A DNA stretch of 64,000 nt, from the NCBI GenBank assembly GCA_017506865.1, contig JAFCMP010000542.1:248001-312000 (forward strand). Direction: 5' to 3'. Positions 11,831 to 24,027 of this stretch are shown here, piece by piece. Each line of letters starts with the position of its first letter. Positions within the stretch are counted from its first letter, which is position 1. The DNA comes from Tribonema minus (Eukaryota > Sar > Xanthophyceae > Tribonematales > Tribonemataceae). The position numbers and the translations under genes are program-made. The notes beneath the pieces were generated by a model. It was not told where the DNA came from. It worked only from the letters and a program-made list of their open reading frames with translations, and did not search any database.

Positions 11831-14800
11831 TTGTATTTATAAAGGCCCAAGGGAGGCCGGGTTGCCTATGCAATCAAAAAGCTTGCGTCAACGCAGCAGC
11901 CTAGTCTGCGCTGTGCCCTAGGAGCTTAAATACCGGCGCTGCAACACAGCCCAGCATTCGCGCTCCGCGTGTGTACGCCATGACGCGCTCCGCCAACTCC
12001 CGCGCCAGCGATATGCTCAGCTCAATGAGGATCTGACGCTTAGCTAACCCGGCCTTGCGTAACACATCTGCCTTCCCCCCCCCTGAGCACAGTGCTGAGT
12101 GCATTGCCAGCTCCTTAACAAAAAGGCTTGTCTGCCGCAGTGCTTGCCCAGCCGTCCGTACGACTCCTGCACGAATGGCACAAAAGCCCAAGATGACGTC
12201 AAGGTGCCGGTGTGGTGCCTGAACTTCGCGTCCTCCCCCACCCCAGCAGCATAGCCGTCCGTGTTCGAGGCATTTGTTTTGCCTGTCAGGTACGAGCTCG
12301 CTGTGGGCGCGCGCACACTTGTGTCTAGCACTTCTCCCTTGTTACGGTATGCACTGCTAAAGTGCAGACACCCTGGGTCAATGACTGTGTCCGCCCGATA
12401 ACCCGGTACCTTGAAGACGCTAGCGTCGTTGTTGTGGACAATAGAGACATGGTGCTGTCTCAAGATGCGCTGCAGGCACCGCTTTTGGGCAGTGTGTGTC
12501 GCGTTGTGCCCCCGTATGTGCTGGCTGGGGCAGCTGATCGCATGCGTGGAGGTGGGGCTCACGTCACTGCACCGCCATGGGCACACCTCGCCCTGTATGC
12601 CCCACCCGTCTATGAAGATCGCAACCAAAATCATCGTGGCTGCTGCCATACTGGACATGGGCGCCGCACCCGGGCGGTCATTGGCAGCGGGTGGCACGCT
12701 CATCCACGCCATTGCCCCGGACGCACGCTGGCTGCGCAGCTGCGCCAGGACCCGCGCGCTAGCCTGTTGGCGGCGGCGGCTGGTGTCGCGCGAGTCACCA
12801 ATAAGTGCAGCCTGCGTCGGCTTGCCCACGGCACCAGTCGAGGCAGCCTCTAGGTCCTTCACCAGGCAATCCTCGTATTGACGTCGAAGAACATTTGAAA
12901 GGCCGGCTTGTAGTCCTTGCTTGAAGTGACCGCGCCGGCGGCGGGGCACTACCTTCCTGCAGATCTCGTCCGCATAGGCCTCCCAGTCGTCGTCGTCGTC
13001 CTCCTACCCGCCGCTGCAGCTGCTTTCTTCCGCGCTAGTTTTTGTTTTAGCGGGCGTGGAAGAGGCAGCCGCGGCAGCGGCTTGAGGGCCAGGTACGGTC
13101 GCCGCCGCAGCGGCCGCCTCGGCGCCAGGCACAATGCCGTGGGTGTGTGGGGCTGGCTCAGTGGTCCCCGTCTCCGTGACGGCAGTTGCGGCGTAGATCG
13201 CTTGCACCGCAGTGGGGAGCGTCGACGCTGCGGCCGTCGCATCTGCTGCCCACCGTAGCAACGATGCTGGGAGCTGCTCGGCCACAGCTGTGCGTGATTT
13301 TTCGCCGCCATCAGCTGTCAGCGCTCGCGTAGAGCGTCGCACGGCCTCAATGATTGGCGGCAGTCCCTGGTCCTCGCGTATTGCGCATGAGTGCTGCGCG
13401 AACCAGGTGACTGCGCCGTGTTCGTCAGTACCGAGCTGAGCCTCAGGGCCCCTGCTGCCACTGGCACAGTGGCATGAATTATTGCCGGCCGCAGTGTTGT
13501 GCATGCCTGGGCCGTGTATGCGGCTGGTGCCAGTAGCCCCAAAAGCGGCATGCCCAACCGCCTCGTCGCTCCGGCAACCGTGACGCCCGCAGTGGCACTG
13601 CGATGTCCGTGAGTTCTGGCGGGCCCAAGCGCGGCAATACCAGCACGCTGCCACTCAGTCTGCTGGCTTCCTCATTGTCACCAGCAGTGCAGGTGGCCAG
13701 CAGGTGTGACTTCATGGCTGCCGCGGTAGCGCAGCCGTGCAGGACCTGGTGCAGCATGCGTTCGAGCGTCCATGCACAGAACCCGTCAAACGCGTGCAAC
13801 CATGTCTCACTCAAAGCCGTGTCAACGACCCGAGCTAAGAAGCCCATGCGCTTCGTCAGTGACCTGCGCAGAATGAACTGTGCTGCCTGCAGGTGATGCC
13901 GCGCCATTCCAGCTAGCTGCCACGACAATCGCCATGTCCCTGCGTCAACAAGATGCTTGCTCATGGTGTAGTGAGGCAACCCTAGGTGGAGCAGTAGTTG
14001 AAGTAGGACTTGCATTGCGAATGCCTTTTGTGCAGTAATCAGACACGACTTTAACCTTCAACATGGCACGGCTTCTTCTGCTTCTACCTGTTTAGCCACG
14101 CTTGCATATCAGGGTGATATTGCACTTGGGGAGGGCGCTCCGGTCCACCTCCCACGGCACCATGCAGCCCCTGGGGGCGATTGTGGTGAGGCAACCCTAG
14201 GCGGAGCAGTAGTTGAAGTAGGGCTTGCATTGCGAATGCCTTTTGTGCAGTAATCAGGTCGAATTGCGTCGCATTGACCACCTGGGCGCACAATGGCAGC
14301 ATGCACATAGGCTGGGTGCCCTTACCGGTACCCCGACCGACGTAAAGCCCTGGCTGGATTCTGGCATGGTGGCGTCCACAAACGGTATGTCAAGGGCGCG
14401 CAGGCGTGCTCTGGCCGCGTCATCAAACACTGTGCCGCGCATGGCGATGGCCAGCGACTTGTCTGGTCGAACGCGTAGCCTACTAGGCCCCCTGCCGCCA
14501 GCCGGCGGATCACCTCTGCCACCCCAGCGGCCGCTGCATCGTCGAAGTAGGCAGCTTGCAGCACGTTGAGGTCATCCAGGAAAGCGCAGTGCGGGGCTGG
14601 CGGTTCCGCTGTGCTGTGGCCGTACGCCGGCATACTGCCGGGCGTCGCATTCACTCCATCAGGGTAGAAGAGTAGGAAGGCCGCTGCCACTGCAAAGTAC
14701 AGCGGCCCTAGAGGGCCCCCTTGCTGGCACCCTAGGTGGGAGCAGATAATGCGAGCTTCACTTAATATGTGAGCGACCTGATCAGTGCCTATCTTCACCT

Positions 14801-14900
14801 CTTGCATCTGCATCAAATATAGGCAACATGTTGCATGCAGTTTATTGAGCAGTTGCCTTGTGGCGATTTCATCAACACGCAACCGGCTTATCAGGTCCGG
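11831..14900 (-). mobile_element. LINE family 2: 5'-truncated, frame-broken non-LTR retrotransposon with RT and REL endonuclease
   Basis: Read right to left. 14,882-14,322 carries reverse-transcriptase motifs GCQQGGPLGPLYFAVAA (motif 4-like) and AFLDDLNVL (catalytic DD). 14,308-13,004 holds thumb/connection sequence in several frames. 12,949-11,904 holds a CPW.CSD..HA cysteine/histidine region, then RADTVIDPG..LDTSV, GEDAKFRHH and FVPFVQESYGRLG, which fit a restriction-like endonuclease of the R2/CRE type. The ORF ends GHSAD plus stop near 11,901. A short 3' UTR ends at AAGTCCATAC, followed on the minus strand by GTAC of the host. The frame changes at least three times and the 5' part before RT motif 4 is absent, so this copy is dead. 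The C-terminus and tail are reused in two short copies at 33.5 and 54.8 kb. Confidence 0.85.
13971..14257. repeat. 72-bp direct repeat inside LINE family 2
   Basis: GTGAGGCAACCCTAGG..CAGTAATCAG occurs at 13,971-14,042 and again at 14,186-14,257 with a few differences, separated by 143 bp. On the minus strand both encode AQKAFAMQ.LLQLLL.LGLPH. It is an internal duplication that helps break the ORF. Confidence 0.85.
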
Positions 14901-17900
14901 CGGGTCATCCTGCGTGCACTTTACTGGACATCAGTAGTGAAGGCCATATGACTACCTCTATTGCTATTGTAATAGGATGTGTTCCCACATGAGTAGAAGC
15001 TCTGCAAACAGAAAGCGGAAATAATAATCGTAACCATGTTGATGCCCCTGTATGCCTCAGGACCACGTGGACTATGTAGAGGCAGAGACTGGTGGCCATG
15101 GCCAGAAGCGACGTTGGACGGCGGACCCCCTGCACCTCTTTGTGTCCTTCTAGGTCAGTTGCTTGTATTTAAAGCCTGAATTGTGCACCAGTTATCAAGC
15201 ATGGTCTGGTCGTAAGCGAGCACTGCTCCAAAAATAAATATACCTCCAGAAACTGTGACAAGCACATCAGTCTCCAGCATAGCGTACAAAATCTACAAGT
15301 TTGGCTTCCGGTCATTGTATCATATTTAAACATTTTGTTGATTTACAATTGGTTTGCTTGTCAACTTTCCAAATTTTTGTCTGTTTGCAACTTGTCCGGA
15401 TGCAGAATCAACCAGGCACATGCAGATTCCCAGACTGACCTCCACCTCCGTGCCAAGCAAGGTGAGCATCATTTGTGAGTGCTGTATGAACTAACTGCGG
15501 CTTGGCCCATAATAGAAGGCACATGCTGACGTGAGGCAAAGCAGGTGGTAATCAAGCAGCCTGACAAAATCGGTTCGCCGAGACACAAATGGAGCATCAC
15601 TAGAAGTGCAGTGGGGCCATATCTGCCGACCACCATCGACAGTACATTGCGTGCCTGTATGGCAGTGCCAGCATGATCATGCACAGCACTGGGTCTCTAC
15701 ACCTTAATGGTATCATTCATGATGCTGTATGAGCAAGCAGCATTGTGGTGATCACTGTGTCCTGCACACGCAACTGTGTATTGTGCACCTTCACAAATCA
15801 ATTTTGCAATGGAATAGATTACCGCAGCGCGCAGCGCATGTGTTGTCTTCAGTACCCGCCTGACATGCAGGCAATATACCTCGCCATGATTGAAGAGTGA
15901 GCATCATCAATTTTACCTGCATGTTTGAATCACCATTGCTGAAGGGCTACTAATGTCACCACTGGCTTGAATATGCAAAAAAAGCAATTTTTGACTTGTT
16001 TGCAGATGCTGTAGTTGCTGGCGGTAGTGGTTTGTCAAAAGAATATTTGCATCACTGATGCACGTGTCATCAATTGCATGGCACTCAATGCGCTTTTGCT
16101 GTCCTGAAAACACATGAGCCCCGTATGAAGCCTTGCTCACCATGTAACTCAAAGCATATTAATGGCCACAGTAATTCTTGCTACCTCAGGCTGCGCACAC
16201 AGCTGCTGTTTCACACACCACTCTCCGCTTGTGTACATGATGCTGTGTTTTCCATCTGAACTGCAGGCAGCTCATCGCAGTCACCACCTTGCTACGACAA
16301 GCGGCCCTGACCAACGATTCCGCTCATCAAGCTGAGCAAGTACCTCATAGTATTTCTGCAACATCCGAGAGCGACCGGCCCGGTTTGTGTATGCCAAAAG
16401 TGGCACCGAAGCATTATTGCAACACCTCATGCAGCAGGTGCAAGTATGTGCAAGCGCGAAGCAATATGTTGTGTATTTAAATGTTTTCAGACTGTTGGTG
16501 ATAGACAGTGCTGGCTGCATTCTCAATTCCCAGGGAAGCGCACAGCACTGACAATATCTGGCCCGCTCGCCAGCTGCTGTGCCAAGAGTAAAGTGTGGCG
16601 CATTAGCCCCAATGTGTGGGGGTCGCGACAGCTGAAGTCGTTGGGGGCCACCAACACTTGAAGAGTGAAGAACAACAACCAAGGGAAGGCAGCGATCGCG
16701 ATCATGCAGCTGTGTGTTTGGGTGTTGTCGAATTTTGGGCGCCCACGTGTTCGCAACGCCTGCCAGTGTGACAGTAGCTAATGCACCTAGACATTTGCCA
16801 ATGGCTGGGCAGAAGCATATGCTATCTCTGAGTCATGACATTTTGAGAGTGCGCAGCTTATTTCACAGTTCCTGCTGCTGCTGAGCACTGCGCACACTCA
16901 GTCTGCTCTGACTGCTGCCGTACAATGCCCCCAATAATCCCTCCGTGAAATGGAAGACAGACTGCTTCAAGTTGAGCGTTTGACTTGAGATCTCTGTCTT
17001 GCAGTTTTTTTTTTCTCTGGTGTTTTTTGCTTCAAGTCCCATGTGCATCGCATGCCTGCGCGCACTACTCCCACTGAAACTCACGTAGTCTCCCTCATTA
17101 GCCCTTCGAAACGTGCGGTTTCAGCCATTGTAGGTGTGCTTGCATGTAAATGAAAAACGAATCAAAAAGATCGCTGAGCTCTAGGTGACAAGGGATGGTT
17201 AGCTGCCACCAAGCGTCGAGTGCATGCAGTCAGAACTGCCAGCGCCTCCAGGTGTTGTCAGTGCAAGTCCTGCCAAGATTGTCAAACTGTGCTGTAGCTA
17301 TATGTGTTCCTGGACCAGCAAGTGGCAGTTACATCCTATTGGCAATGCTGCATCTCTTCATCAGCACATCAGCATGCTCATATGCAGACCAATGTACTCA
17401 GACAAATGTATGCTATGCAGCCCTAGCAAAACTTCAGGCCTGCTCGTGACTCACTGGATGCCTCTGCACAGTGAGCAGAGCAGATCGCAAGCGGTATCGC
17501 ACCAGAACTCAGCAGCGCTCGCGGCCGCTTGTCCCAGCACATGTGCAGCCGCACATCAGGGACTCTGTAACAGTTGCTGTCCGGCCTATCACCCCATGTG
17601 ACTGGCGTAGCTCGGCTCAGCGCTGACGCCATTGAAGAAAACGCGACATGCCGCCGCCACTGCTGTTGCCACTTTGCCCACAAAAGGTGCTGCCTCCACA
17701 GGTCAATATGCAGGAGTCATCGCACCAATTGCTGGGGAGCCCGAACATGAGTCATTGCAGGGGTCGCTGCTGCAGCAGCACTCACCAAGTCTTCAGCAAC
17801 CTGCGAGCATGGCACAGGCAGATGCGCAGGTAACTGCTGCAGCTGTGCAAGTTACCACAGTGCACTGCTAGCACAGCATGCGCTGGCAATTCGCTCAAGA

Positions 17901-17954
17901 CATGCACAACCCACAACCGACACAAGGACACTATCTTGGGGCCTCGCGGCACCC
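14901..17954. other. gene-poor stretch, nothing recognised
   Basis: AT-richer than its surroundings, with only short open frames. A few could be exons. One at about 15,407-15,460 (QAHADSQTDLHLRAKQ before GTGAGC) has plausible splice borders. A minus-strand frame at 16,281-16,400 reads MLQKYYEVLAQLDERNRW. None links to a family I know, and no repeat or RNA gene stands out. Confidence 0.4.
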
Positions 17955-18781
17955 TTGATTGTTAGTCATACAACTCTGCGGAGTGTTGTCCAAGGCATGT
18001 GGTTAGAGAGCGGCGCCTGTGCGCGGCGACGGGGCAGGCGGCGGCAGCTGCTTGGCGGGAGCGGCGCGGAGGAGCAGGAGCAGGAGCAGCAGGAGGAAGG
18101 AGTTCGCAGCAGGGGTTCCAGTGTGCTGCCGGGGACACCGGGGGGGGTAACACTAGCAAATAGAAGGGCAGGTTTTAGTAGATATGCTTGCTGGAGTGAC
18201 AGCATCAGCCTTTGCAGCACCAGTGCCTGGCACTTAGTGATCCATGACCATTGTCCTCAGTTCTGGGCGCTGCTACCAGTAGCCCAGGCCTGCACAAAGC
18301 TGTTCACGGTTAGGACCATTTTGGCAGAGACACGGGAGGCCTCAAAGTGGGTCTGGTCGTGTAGAGGCAGTAGCTTAGGCACTTTGGTGCAGCATGATAG
18401 TGGGGACCGATCGGGGTTTGGGTGGGATTTGTTGGGGTTGGGTTGGACTCTTCGTAGCAACAGCATTGATACCCTTAGCACCAGTGCCTGGTGCCCAGTG
18501 ATCATTTTGCCTAGAGGCGTGATTCAGACGTGTCAGCATGGTCCTCAGTTCTGGGCGCTGTCAAAGGCGACCCAGGCCTGCATAAATCTTTTTCAAGACG
18601 GGACAAGTGCGCCTCACGGCTGGGCAACCCTAAGTAGGGTTTGGTTGTGGGGTGTTGGTGGTAGTGTGAAGAGGGGGAAGCCTGTTTGCGGTTGAGTCTC
18701 TCTTCGGAGAAGGAATGTTGCATTGAGTGCACATCCAAAGAGAGGGCTTTTCGCGCCCCTTGCGAAGCGAAATTAATAACA
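17955..18781 (+). mobile_element. diverged LINE family 1 3' tail with internal duplication
   Basis: The last ~40 bases (GGGCTTTTCGCGCC..GCGAA..ATTAATAA, 18,746-18,780) match the 3' terminus of the family-1 LINE and end directly against GTAC at 18,782-18,785, where segment A begins. Segments B and C show the same GTACATCATC without this element. Upstream, an imperfect direct repeat (CACCAGTGCCTGG..TCAGTTCTGGGCGCTG..CCCAGGCCTGCA) occurs at about 18,218-18,300 and 18,479-18,585. A 246-codon open frame spans it but looks non-coding (biased, repeat-derived). How far the element extends upstream is unclear. Confidence 0.55.
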
Positions 18782-19743
18782 GTACATCATCAGGTGCTGC
18801 GCACTGTGTGTGTGAACACGTTGTGACCACATGTCTGGATATTGAGTCTTCTCCTTCGGACGGTTGTGGATTATCTGATCACTACAACCTCATTCTACAA
18901 AAACTGGAAGGTATCATATGATGATGATCGTTCTGATCAGTCGACTCTTTTGAACAACATGCATATTGCCCCACATCAGGGCACCAGTGAGCAACATGTG
19001 TGTACAGTGGCATTGGTGCATGCACAGACAGGCGGAGTGCATGTGACGTCAAGTGTGCACAAAGCCCAATTGCGGCTTTAAAAATCATTTGGGTCTAAGT
19101 GAAGCTACTAGTAGATGCACATGCGATGGCCATATGGCAACTACGCATATTCATACTGCAATGTCAGCACTTACAACAAGGAGCATCGCACGGAATAAAC
19201 AGCGCAGGAGCACAAGACACCTTGACCGCATGACTGCGCATGCGTGCAGTGCACATATGGGACCTCCGCAACACATAGACTTGTATATGGGTAAGGATGT
19301 CACATCACGGTGACACACTGTTGGCAAGCACAGTGGCAGGCGCCTTGTACATGCAGTGCGTAAAATAGCTAATGGCCAAGTACTCGCTCATGCTATTCCT
19401 GTCGAGGAGATGGAAAGGAAAAATCTGTGCCCGGCTGCCAAAAACCATAGTGCACTGCAGTGCCTAGTCACACACTGTCACAGCGTGCCGGCACATGAGT
19501 GAATGCTTCCTGGACCATGAGTCCGGCTTGTGCAGCTTGATGCTCAGACCCAGAGCCTGCAGCTCCGACTCCGAGACGTAATGAGAAATTAAACATTATG
19601 TGGCAACCTGAAGCAGGCTCTGTAAAAGCGCGCATGATGACTTTGTGCTCCCGCGGCGTGACCATCATGCTGCTTGCCTGTGACTATTACCAGTAGTGCT
19701 ACTGCTGGACTCTGGAAGGAGACCGCAGCATCAGACACTGATG

Positions 19744-20590
19744 CTAGTATTGGGCCGGGCGCTGCTGCTGCGATGACACTGACGGATGCTCACACAGACG
19801 CTGTAGGCTGTGCTGCTGTTGCTGCTGCTGCAGCAGCAGCAGCTGTCGCTGTCGTTGCTGCCGCTGCTGCAACTGGCGCTGATGCTCCTGATACTGCTGG
19901 TGCAATTGAAGCTGCTGCTGCTCGTGGTGCTGGTGCTGCAGCTCTCGCTGCTGCTGATGGTGAAGGCGCTGCTGATGCTGCAGGACAAGTTGCTGCTGCC
20001 GCTGCAGCAATGGAGTGAGCGACGAGCTATGGTCACCTTGGCTGGATGGCAGGTGCGCCTGCTCTGCCGCCGTCGCGTCACTGAGGTCCACTGACGATCC
20101 CAGTGCGTCTGTGTGCAGACATGCGGACAGCGCCTGCAGCATCCGCTGAGAGTTGTGCAGCTCGTGCAGCTGCTGCTGTTGACGGACAGCAAGTGTCGCT
20201 GCCTCCTGCTCCGCTGTGCGCTGCTGCCACGGACGGCTTGGCGGGCAATCTGCTGATGACATTCCAGGTATGACAGCACCGTCCGCGCCATCCTCTGTCA
20301 AGTTGAAGCCGAACTGCGCTGCTGCTGTTACTGGCCGAGAATGGGATGATCGGCCTGCCAGTGCAAGAGCCACGCCGTCCCCAGCAACTGTTGTTACGGC
20401 AGAATCTGATGTTCCTGACAAGCCGAAGAAGCGCTCCCAGTGCTGCTCCTCCGGCCATATCTCGTCCGTTTCTGTGACGCCTTGACTGACTGACTGCGAT
20501 CCGAGAGAGCTCTCAGCCTTGACTGACTGACTGCGATCCGAGAGAGCTCTCAGAGCCAGACACAGCAGCGTCCGCATCTGCATCCGCGAA
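19744..20590 (-). pseudogene. glutamine-rich protein, copy A (frame disturbed)
   Basis: Compared with copy B this reads SESSLGSQSV, VTETDEIWPEEQHWERFFGL, QFGFNLTEDG, VIPGMSSADC, then a long Gln/His/Leu-rich C-terminus. A 37-bp exact tandem duplication (20,480-20,516 and 20,517-20,553) puts the expected start (MERFADADADAAVSGSE in the other frame) out of frame with the rest. The open frame continues upstream only by reading a CAG-repeat tract as poly-Cys, which is unlikely to be real. The family is not recognised. The Gln-rich tail and acidic motifs would suit a transcription co-factor, but that is a guess. Confidence 0.6.
20480..20553. repeat. 37-bp exact tandem duplication in copy A
   Basis: CCTTGACTGACTGACTGCG..CTCTCAG occurs twice head to tail here and once in copy B (about 46,555-46,590). 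Because 37 is not a multiple of three, it shifts the frame of the Q-rich gene. Confidence 0.95.
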
Positions 20591-20686
20591 CCGCTCCATG
20601 TCGCTGATCTACTGCCGCAGCGTTCAACTTGGCTTCTGCAACAAACGCGGCACAAAGCAGATCCGTGAATCCGTGAATGCTGATGA

Positions 20687-20695
20687 CAGCAGCAG

Positions 20696-20742
<47 letters not shown>
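20687..20742. repeat. CAG/CTG microsatellite, expanded in copy A
   Basis: About 18 AGC triplets with one ACC interruption. The same site in copy B (46,722-46,757) has about 11, and copy C has only a few near 61,650. Confidence 0.95.
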
Positions 20743-20743
<1 letters not shown>

Positions 20744-21764
20744 TCTGCCACCATCTCAGAGAACGCAGACTATTCACAGAAGCGCCTGGCCCGACGAACA
20801 GCTGAACGCCCGCTCCAGGAGAAAACGCACACAACTCTGCACACATCACGTCTGCGTTTTTAGCAGTCAGCAGTCTACAGGGCAAAACTCCCGTCAAGTC
20901 TGCAGTTTTCTTTCTCTCACCTTGCGATCGCAGACCCGGTCCGCACGGCACAGCCTGCTTCCCATTCGCTGCTGACAATGATTGCTGAACTCCGCAAGGC
21001 GTCGGCCCAGCTTAACGCCTTGCATCACCCTCGCCCTGCAGCCCGCTGGTCTAGAACAGCTGCATCACCCTCGCCCTGCAGCCCGCTGGTCTAGAACAGC
21101 TGCAGTGACCGCCCGGGTCTAGAAGGGGGTCGGTTGCATTGAGTGCGGTGTCGGGGAAATGCCATGTGGCGGACATCCACGTGCAGTTTGGCGGAGTTGC
21201 GACAGACAGCCGACAGACAGCGCGCCAAATCGCCTTGAGGCACTAGGCATCGTACCTGTATAGGTTGCACTGACTGACTGACTCAAAGGCGCTGCTCATG
21301 CCCCGCATGCAGCGGTGCGTCCACTTCAAGTTGAAGGTGTATGTATGTCCTGAACCGCATGAAGGTGAAGTGAAGGTTCATGGTCACACGCCCGCCGCTT
21401 TTTGGCGTGCAGTGCTAGATCTCTCGTGTTAACGCCAGCATTACCCTCTAACACTCTGTCTGGCTGGCTTCAAAGGTCTGGCACTCACTCCTGTGGCGAC
21501 GCTGCGATCCAGCGCTTGGCTTGGCTGGCGCACGTCTGAGGTGCGTACGCGCACACGCTGCGACATGCCTCCCGATAATATGAAACACAAAAGCGAGAAA
21601 GCATTGACGGCCTGTCCAGCACTAGCCCGCACGCGCGCACGCAAGAAGTTGAGACTGAGGCCGGGGTACCGTACAGCACGGGGTCAATGCATTTTGCTAT
21701 AGCACACTGCGAGCTTATTCATTAATGTAGATGCAAGCAGTGCCACTTAGCTTCTCTAAGATTA

Positions 21765-22558
21765 CCGTCTTGTCTTCAATTTTAAAAGGACACTAGACGG
21801 CTTCTTTGTTGATTTTAAAATGCCAAAACCAGGAAATAGGACACCCTCTTAATTGCTTCACCACAGAGATGTCCACCCCCTTTTTGAAATTGCTTCGCCA
21901 AGATGTCCACCCCTTTATCTGTGCCACAAAGTTGTGGATTACTATGCGTGCTGTTCCAAGCAAACCGCACGTGTGCAATTGTGTGAAACAAGCGTTGTGC
22001 CAAGCAGCACACCTGAGTACGTCTTGCAGTGTAGTTTTATGGATTGGCGGTTTCGCCAGCGTAGCGGCAATGAGGTCCTCCCTTGTACTTCCACTGCCAC
22101 CAGACTCAATTTCCGGGCCCCCCGACTCAGTGGACGACAAAGTCATACTACTTGAAGTATTGCGTTCATCATCAACACGGTCCACCACAGCGCTTAGCAC
22201 GAGTGCTGCACTACCAGACTGAGTACAACACAGCTGCGTGACTGGTGTGAAGCCTAGCAGGCGCTGCTTAACAGCTTTGACCACCGCTCCGTCTGCGGAC
22301 CCTGACAAAACTGGCGATGGCGGAAACTTTTTTTTTATTGCGATTGGGTTCTCAGCATGCTCTCGCCATGGCCAGCGCATCATCCTGAAGAACAATTCAA
22401 AGGAGTGCATAGAATTCTTAATTCGATCATTGTGCTCTTCTTGAAATGCGTCCACCCCTTTTTGAATTGACTTCGCAAAAAGGACGTCCATCCCCCCTTT
22501 TTACGTGGAAACAAACTTTGAAAAGGCCGTCCAGTGTCCTTGATTATGGACAAGACGG
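21765..22558. mobile_element. TIR DNA element (non-autonomous, Tc1/mariner-like by TA duplication), copy A
   Basis: Ends are inverted: CCGTCTTGTC at the left and GACAAGACGG at the right. A second inverted block lies 15-20 bases in (GGACACTAGACGGC against GCCGTCCAGTGTCC). Both ends are flanked by TA. Segment C has the unfilled site GATACAAAC at about 62,599-62,607, so the insertion post-dates the B/C split. GTCCA-CCCC motifs sit in the same orientation near both ends (21,871, 21,905, 22,450, 22,486), like subterminal transposase-binding repeats. A 232-codon minus-strand frame (22,491-21,793) fills the interior. It has no transposase motif I can see and may be captured sequence. Confidence 0.7.
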
Positions 22559-23249
22559 TAGTAATAAAACAGTGCGTCGGTGGCAGGACGCGCGCTGACT
22601 CGAGTGTGCGGAGCGCTGCATCCGTTGTCGCTTGGCCTGTGCGCACCGCATGCAGACGTCACGGTGTGGCATCTTGAGAAAATCTGGTGAACAAATATAC
22701 TGCCGCTTGTGCGGCATATGTGGGCTGCGTGTCAGCTAGCAGGCTGAGTCACGGTGCTGCCACCGCTTTGCCAAGTGTTGACCCGCGCTGTACTTTGGCT
22801 CGATTCCGCGAATCAATTGCAAGCGCTGCGTTCAGCCACTACCCTAGTGAGTCAGACGTCGCAAGCTGTGTGTGTTCACCTGCACAGCAAAGTCTACGAG
22901 CATCTGCTGGGATGCTCTGATGATGGCCACTGTGCCCTGTGCATGGGACCCATAACTTTTGTTTGCCGAGGCCTCGGGCACACTATGATTATCATACAGC
23001 ATATGCACTTGCATAGGCCATCATGTCATTAATCGGACAGAGAGACCAACAACAAGAAAGCAGTCCCACACGCGCTCATACCGCGGGTTGTGTGTGTGCC
23101 ACTTCTGTATCATTTGTTTGGGGTTGCACCGTGCTCAGGCTGCAGCACCAACATGATGGTCACTCTGTGGTACTCACTTACTCGATGTTGACGCTGCCGC
23201 CGCCGCTGTCGTGGCCGCTGCTGCCGGTGCTGCCGGCGCTGCCAGCGCC

Positions 23250-23499
23250 GGCGGCTACGTAGGAAGTGCTTTGCGCTATTATATTTTGAATTTTACTATT
23301 CCACAGCATCAGCGTCGTGCGCTGTGCTGCTGTGAGCAACGTAATTGAGCTGCATGCGCATTTCACTCTGATTAGTGGACCCTGCAAGGAGCCCTGAGGA
23401 GGCGCCGGCATTATCAGCAAATTTTTCATGCGCGTGCCAAACCTCAGCCACTTCTGACAGTGCCCTGTGTTTATCCCTTGCATGCATACTCCTTCTCAT
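23250..23499 (-). CDS. conserved open frame of unknown function, copy A
   Basis: Reads MHARDKHRALSEVAEVW, EKFADNAGASSGLLAGSTNQ and MQLNYVAHSSTAHDADAVE. Copies B (49,473-49,270) and C (63,537-63,217) keep the frame open with scattered substitutions. Composition looks protein-like, but overlapping frames are open too and I see no domain. It could be one exon of a spliced gene. Confidence 0.35.
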
Positions 23500-23506
23500 G
23501 GTTGAA

Positions 23507-23800
23507 GGTGGACTTCAGCAAGCCCGGCACCAACGACCTGCACATTCGCGGCTTATGTACCACAAGAGGTCCGCCAGAGGGCGCGTGGTGCTGTCTTAAT
23601 GGCATGCCCAGCGCTCTCTCGGGGGCAAGCCTGTCGCGAACCTCTACAACGACCTCATGAGCAGGAGGGCAGGCTCGCGTATTGATTACCAGGTTCGTGC
23701 ATATCCGCCGTGCAATAATTCTTTTCACTCATTATGATAGCGAGCTCATGAGCAACTTCTTTGCTCAGGCCGACAGTCTCGCGAATGCCTGATTGCAAGG
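23507..23800 (+). other. possible plus-strand exons, copy A
   Basis: Stretches VDFSKPGTNDLHIRG, GKPVANLYNDLMSRRAGSRI and THYDSELMSNFFAQADSLANA look like coding sequence and recur in B and C. In C the last runs into AKV-type splice context (GCTTGCAAGGTATCT). The reading frame changes between the first two in all copies, so if this was a gene it is decayed or has unseen short introns. Family not recognised. Confidence 0.3.
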
Positions 23801-24027
23801 TATGTATTAGGTCAAGTCCTGCTATACCTATCAATCACAGAAAGTTCATAGGCGACGTATTCGCGCAGACGGGCGCGCTTTACGTAGGCATCAGGTGTGC
23901 ACGCAGCTGCCATGCACGCAGACAGGGGATAAGCGCCTACAAAATTCGCGGTAGCTTGCAGAACCATGTGTATACATCCTTCTACCATTGTCAGAGCTGA
24001 ACTTCGGCGCAACCTTTTATCTGGTAC

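Noticed and set aside
20600-20754. Poly-Cys N-terminus for the copy-A Q-rich protein
   Set aside because: Comes from reading a CAG microsatellite in the shifted frame; copy B gives a sensible start instead.
21793-22491. Transposase gene in the TIR element
   Set aside because: No DDE/DDD motif or helix-turn-helix visible; the frame is split in copy B.
23471-23728. Minus-strand 85-codon frame repeated in copies A and B
   Set aside because: Runs antisense to better plus-strand exon candidates and is not kept in copy C.
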